Part shown: positions 8,507-12,210 of the stretch, piece after piece
Layout of the letters: every line of letters begins with the position of its first letter
How positions within the stretch are numbered: position 1 is the first letter of the stretch
Notes under the pieces: generated by a model
Told to the model about the DNA's origin: nothing
Seen by the model: only the letters and a program-made list of their open reading frames with translations
The model's database searches: none
From: Pseudomonadota bacterium
GTDB lineage: Bacteria > Pseudomonadota > Alphaproteobacteria > Rhizobiales > Rhizobiaceae
Length of the DNA: 12,210 nucleotides
NCBI GenBank assembly: GCA_023428515.1
Contig: JAEYXI010000002.1
Location: forward strand, 1-12,210
Direction: 5' to 3'
Made by a program: the position numbers and the translations under genes

Positions 8507-9553
8507 ATGGCCGTTGCCGCCAAGAAGGCATCCGCAAGCAAATCCAAGGCGGATGCCAAAGCCCCACAGGCACCCACGACGCCGAAACCGGCGAACTTCA
8601 CCAAGGAGCAGGAGCTTTCGGCCTATCGCGGCATGCTCTTGATCCGCCGCTTCGAGGAGAAGGCGGGCCAGCTTTACGGTATGGGCTTTATCGGCGGCTT
8701 CTGCCACCTCTACATCGGCCAGGAAGCTGTCGTCACCGGCATGAAGATGTCGCTGAAGGACGGCGACCAGATGATCACCGCCTATCGCGACCATGGCCAC
8801 ATGCTGGCGATGGACATGAGCCCGCGCGGCGTGATGGCCGAGCTGACCGGACGCCGCGGAGGTTACTCCAAGGGCAAGGGCGGCTCGATGCACATGTTCT
8901 CCAAGGAGAAGAATTTCTACGGCGGCCACGGCATCGTCGGCGCGCAAGTATCGCTCGGCACCGGACTCGCCTTCGCCAACCGCTACCGCGCCAACAAGAA
9001 CGTCTGCCTCACCTATTTCGGCGACGGCGCTGCCAACCAGGGCCAGGTCTACGAGAGCTTCAATATGGCCTCGTTGTGGAAGCTTCCGGTCGTCTACGTG
9101 ATCGAGAACAACCGCTACGCCATGGGCACGTCGGTGACGCGCTCCTCTGCCGAGACCGACTTCTCGCAGCGCGGCCTGTCCTTCCGCATTCCTGGCATAC
9201 AGGTCGACGGCATGGATGTGCGCGCGGTCAAGTCCGCGAGTGAGCTCGCCGTTGAATGGTGCCGCTCCGGCAACGGCCCGATCATCCTGGAGATGCAGAC
9301 CTACCGCTACCGCGGCCACTCCATGTCCGATCCGGCGAAATACCGCACCAAGGACGAGGTGCAGAAGATGCGCTCTGAGCACGACCCGATCGAGCAGGTG
9401 AAGGCGCGCCTGATCGAGAAGAAATGGGCGAGCGAGGACGACCTCAAGGCCCTCGACAAGGAGGTCCGCGACATCGTCGCCGACGCCGCCGAATTCGCGC
9501 AGACCGATCCAGAGCCGGATGCAGCCGAGCTCTGGACCGACATCGTACACTGA
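8507..9553 (+). CDS. pdhA: Pyruvate dehydrogenase E1 component, alpha subunit
   Basis: The alpha subunit of the heterotetrameric E1 enzyme, which decarboxylates pyruvate with thiamine diphosphate and passes the acetyl group to lipoyl domains. The protein has 348 residues. After a Lys/Ala/Pro-rich extension (about 2-33, [15 protein letters not shown]) come [31 protein letters not shown] and YRDHGHMLA. The thiamine diphosphate motif begins GDGAANQG at 172-174 and ends with IENN at 199-202. The loop [13 protein letters not shown] corresponds to the regulatory phosphorylation loop of the mitochondrial enzyme. GGGAG at 8496-8500 precedes the ATG at 8507 by six bases; an ATG four bases earlier is out of frame. 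pdhB begins 13 bases after its stop, so the two are surely co-transcribed. The alpha/beta arrangement is that of alphaproteobacteria and mitochondria, unlike the single-chain E1 of E. coli. Confidence 0.97.
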   Translation: MAVAAKKASASKSKADAKAPQAPTTPKPANFTKEQELSAYRGMLLIRRFEEKAGQLYGMGFIGGFCHLYIGQEAVVTGMKMSLKDGDQMITAYRDHGHMLAMDMSPRGVMAELTGRRGGYSKGKGGSMHMFSKEKNFYGGHGIVGAQVSLGTGLAFANRYRANKNVCLTYFGDGAANQGQVYESFNMASLWKLPVVYVIENNRYAMGTSVTRSSAETDFSQRGLSFRIPGIQVDGMDVRAVKSASELAVEWCRSGNGPIILEMQTYRYRGHSMSDPAKYRTKDEVQKMRSEHDPIEQVKARLIEKKWASEDDLKALDKEVRDIVADAAEFAQTDPEPDAAELWTDIVH

Positions 9554-9566
9554 GGGGAGCGCGAAG

Positions 9567-11261
<1,695 letters not shown>

Positions 11262-12210
11262 GGCGAGGGCGAGGATGCGAGCGCGGCCGCCAAAGCGGAA
11301 GCTGCACCAGAGAAGAAGGCGGAGACGCCGAAGGCCGTTGAGGCGCCGAAGCAGCAGCCGGCGAAAGCCGACGCCCCGAAGGCCGAACCGGCCAAGGCCG
11401 AAAAGGCTCCGGCAGCCGCCCCTCAGGCAAACGGCCATGCCGCTGGGGAGCGCGTTTTTGCCTCACCATTGGCGCGCCGCATCGCTTTGGATGCCGGCAT
11501 CGACATTTCAGGCGTGAAGGGCTCCGGCCCGCATGGCCGCATCGTCAAGGCAGACGTGGACGCGGCGGTTGCCGGCGGCGGCGCGAAGGCTGCGCCTGCG
11601 GCGAAGACCCCGGGTGCCGCACCGGCTCCTGCCGTCAAGCCGATGTCTGACGACGCGGTGCTGAAGCTCTTCGAGGAAGGCTCCTACGAGCTCATCCCGC
11701 ATGACAATATGAGGAAGACCATCGCCCGACGGCTGGTCGAGGCGAAGTCGACCATCCCGCACTTCTACCTCACGCTCGACTGCGAGATCGACGCGCTCCT
11801 GAAGTTGCGCGGCGAGATCAATGCCGCCGCCCCGGTGAAGAAGACCGAGAAGGGCGACGTGCCGGCCTACAAGGTGTCGGTCAACGACATGGTCATCAAG
11901 GCGATGGCCTTGGCGCTGCGCGACGTGCCGACCGCCAACGTCTCGTGGACCGAGACTGCGATGGTGCAGCACAAGCATGCGGACGTTGGCGTCGCCGTCT
12001 CGATTCCCGGCGGGCTGATCACCCCGATCATTCGGCATGCGGACGAGAAGACGCTGTCTGTCATCGCCAACGAGATGAAGGACCTTGCCGCCCGGGCCAG
12101 GACCAAGAAGCTGAAGCCGGAGGAATACCAGGGCGGCACGACGGCCGTCTCCAACCTCGGCATGTTCGGCATCAAGGATTTCTCCGCCGTCATCAACCCG
12201 CCGCATGCAA

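Noticed and set aside
8461..9243. 260-codon ORF starting in the pdhA leader
   Set aside because: Runs in a different frame through pdhA, with no domain in the translation. The pdhA frame has the correct thiamine diphosphate motifs and ribosome binding site.

Overview
The window is chromosomal, GC-rich DNA with codon use and gene content typical of Alphaproteobacteria, order Hyphomicrobiales (Rhizobiales). It most resembles the Mesorhizobium/Phyllobacteriaceae group. Three things point there: the gene order, a lipoyl domain fused to the pyruvate dehydrogenase E1 beta subunit, and a palindromic repeat of a style common in rhizobial genomes. This is inferred from recognised families, not from a database search.

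Layout. All long genes read on the + strand. Positions 1-1418 hold the C-terminal part of pyrG (CTP synthase). A VOC/glyoxalase-like protein (1465-2334), a membrane-bound Cache-HAMP class III nucleotide cyclase (2393-4492) and kdsA (KDO-8-phosphate synthase, 4583-5428) follow. Next come a palindromic repeat (5477-5530), a dodecin (5557-5760) and a PRC-barrel protein (5835-6206). A strong bidirectional terminator (6267-6300) separates the latter from a convergent minus-strand gene for a 39-residue lipoprotein-like peptide (6314-6433). A regulatory gap leads to eno (6650-7924) and ftsB (8013-8339). A second AT-richer gap with several dyads precedes the pyruvate dehydrogenase genes pdhA (8507-9553), pdhB (9567-11009) and pdhC (from 11028, cut by the window end).

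How the genes fit together. pyrG, kdsA, eno and ftsB form an old proteobacterial neighbourhood: pyrG-eno and a nearby ftsB occur together in enterobacteria, and pyrG-kdsA-eno-ftsB in several betaproteobacteria. Here the order is kept but accessory genes sit in the gaps: VOC plus cyclase between pyrG and kdsA, and dodecin, PRC-barrel and the small minus-strand gene between kdsA and eno. The right half links glycolysis (enolase makes phosphoenolpyruvate) to acetyl-CoA production (pyruvate dehydrogenase), with the divisome gene ftsB between them.

I see no CRISPR array, insertion sequence, prophage, tRNA or rRNA. Most of the window is housekeeping. The points worth a second look are the unlisted 39-residue peptide gene, the cyclase with a Gln where the purine-selecting Lys normally sits, the duplicated lipoyl modules in pdhB and pdhC, the palindromic repeat, and candidate regulatory sites before ftsB and pdhA.
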